Assembly: GCA_020848665.1 (NCBI GenBank) | Contig: JADLHR010000323.1 | Coordinates: 1-5,284, forward strand | Source: Anaerolineae bacterium | GTDB lineage: Bacteria; Chloroflexota; Anaerolineae; Aggregatilineales; Aggregatilineaceae | Reading direction: 5' to 3' | Length of the DNA stretch: 5,284 nucleotides | Shown: positions 4,931 through 5,284 of the stretch, in pieces | Numbering within the stretch: position 1 is the first letter of the stretch | Layout of the letters: each line of letters opens with the position of its first letter | Program-made: the position numbers and the translations under genes | Notes under the pieces: generated by a model | Told to the model about the DNA's origin: nothing | The model's database searches: none | What the model saw: only the letters and a program-made list of their open reading frames with translations

Positions 4931-5284
4931 TTACAGCGGCGCGCGCTCGCGCCAGAAGGCGATTGCGGCACCGGCTGCTTCCTCGCTGGAGACGCGCGAC
5001 GTATCCAGCATGGTAAGGCCCAGGCTCTTGACGGCTTGCTCGCGCTTGATGCGGCTGAGCAGCGTGGCGCGGTTGTAGGGGCTGTGAAACCACGCGCCTC
5101 GCGCCACGTGCAAGCGACGAAGCTGCTCGTTGAGCGGGCAGGTCAGGCACAGGATCGCGCCCGATTCTGCCAGCCGCGCGCGGTTGGTCTCTTCGAGCAT
5201 GGCCGCGCCAGGGATGATCAGCACCGACTGGCGGCGCAGCGCCAGGTCCCCGATCGCGGTGCTTTCCAGCGCCTTGAGTCGCGC
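4931..5284 (-). CDS. Shikimate-kinase-like P-loop protein (N-terminus outside window)
   Basis: The frame stays open to the right edge of the window, so only the last 117 residues are seen and the Walker A motif is off-window. What is visible lines up with the C-terminal half of shikimate kinases: an ARLKALE helix, a hydrophobic strand VLIIPGAAML, ETNRARLAESGAILCLTCP, then a lid-like stretch ending NRATLLSRIKRE, and LDTSRVSSEEAAGAAI near the end. The glycine triplet that binds shikimate (GGG) reads P-G-A, and the usual R-P-L-L and P-L-Y elements of the lid are changed. It may therefore be a shikimate kinase paralogue with another substrate or with lost activity, or another small P-loop kinase. 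It lies upstream of the amidase gene on the same strand. Family assignment is moderate; function is not assigned. Confidence 0.6.
   Translation of the reverse strand, partial: ARLKALESTAIGDLALRRQSVLIIPGAAMLEETNRARLAESGAILCLTCPLNEQLRRLHVARGAWFHSPYNRATLLSRIKREQAVKSLGLTMLDTSRVSSEEAAGAAIAFWRERAPL

Overview
The window is GC-rich, and six of its seven genes are typical bacterial chromosomal genes. It carries an rpsB–tsf pair, pyrH, gatC, a Nudix hydrolase, a lipoprotein, a nitrilase-superfamily amidase and a shikimate-kinase-like protein. I see no phage, transposon, CRISPR or tRNA/rRNA signature. The short EF-Ts (203 aa), the acidic tail on ribosomal protein S2, the high GC and a Thr/Pro-rich lipoprotein with LGFP-like units would fit a member of the Chloroflexota (Anaerolineae-like). 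That placement is an inference from gene style, not from a phylogenetic marker I could test.

Left part (1–2054, + strand): the 3' two thirds of rpsB, then tsf three bases later, then a strong Rho-independent terminator, then pyrH. These cover translation (small-subunit assembly, EF-Tu recycling) and UMP phosphorylation. The common bacterial order rpsB-tsf-pyrH-frr is kept up to pyrH, but frr does not follow. A 12-bp hairpin (2085–2113) sits between pyrH and the convergent gatC and probably stops transcription from at least the gatC side.

Middle (2158–4063): gatC (− strand) and a Nudix hydrolase (+ strand) are divergent and share a 182-base intergenic region. This region holds a good sigma70-type promoter for gatC and a weaker -10 candidate for the Nudix gene. 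The Nudix gene most likely starts at a TTG codon. Its stop overlaps by one base the start of a lipoprotein gene, so the two are probably one translationally coupled operon.

Right part (4089–5284, − strand): a nitrilase-superfamily amidase with an intact Glu-Lys-Cys triad. Upstream of it is the C-terminal part of a shikimate-kinase-like protein whose glycine-rich substrate motif is altered. The two are 62 bases apart on the same strand and are probably co-transcribed.

Most of the window is ordinary housekeeping sequence. The points worth a second look are the diverged Nudix box and its coupling to a repeat-bearing lipoprotein, the degenerate shikimate-kinase-like protein, and the interrupted pyrH neighbourhood. 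I find no convincing evidence of a wholly new system.
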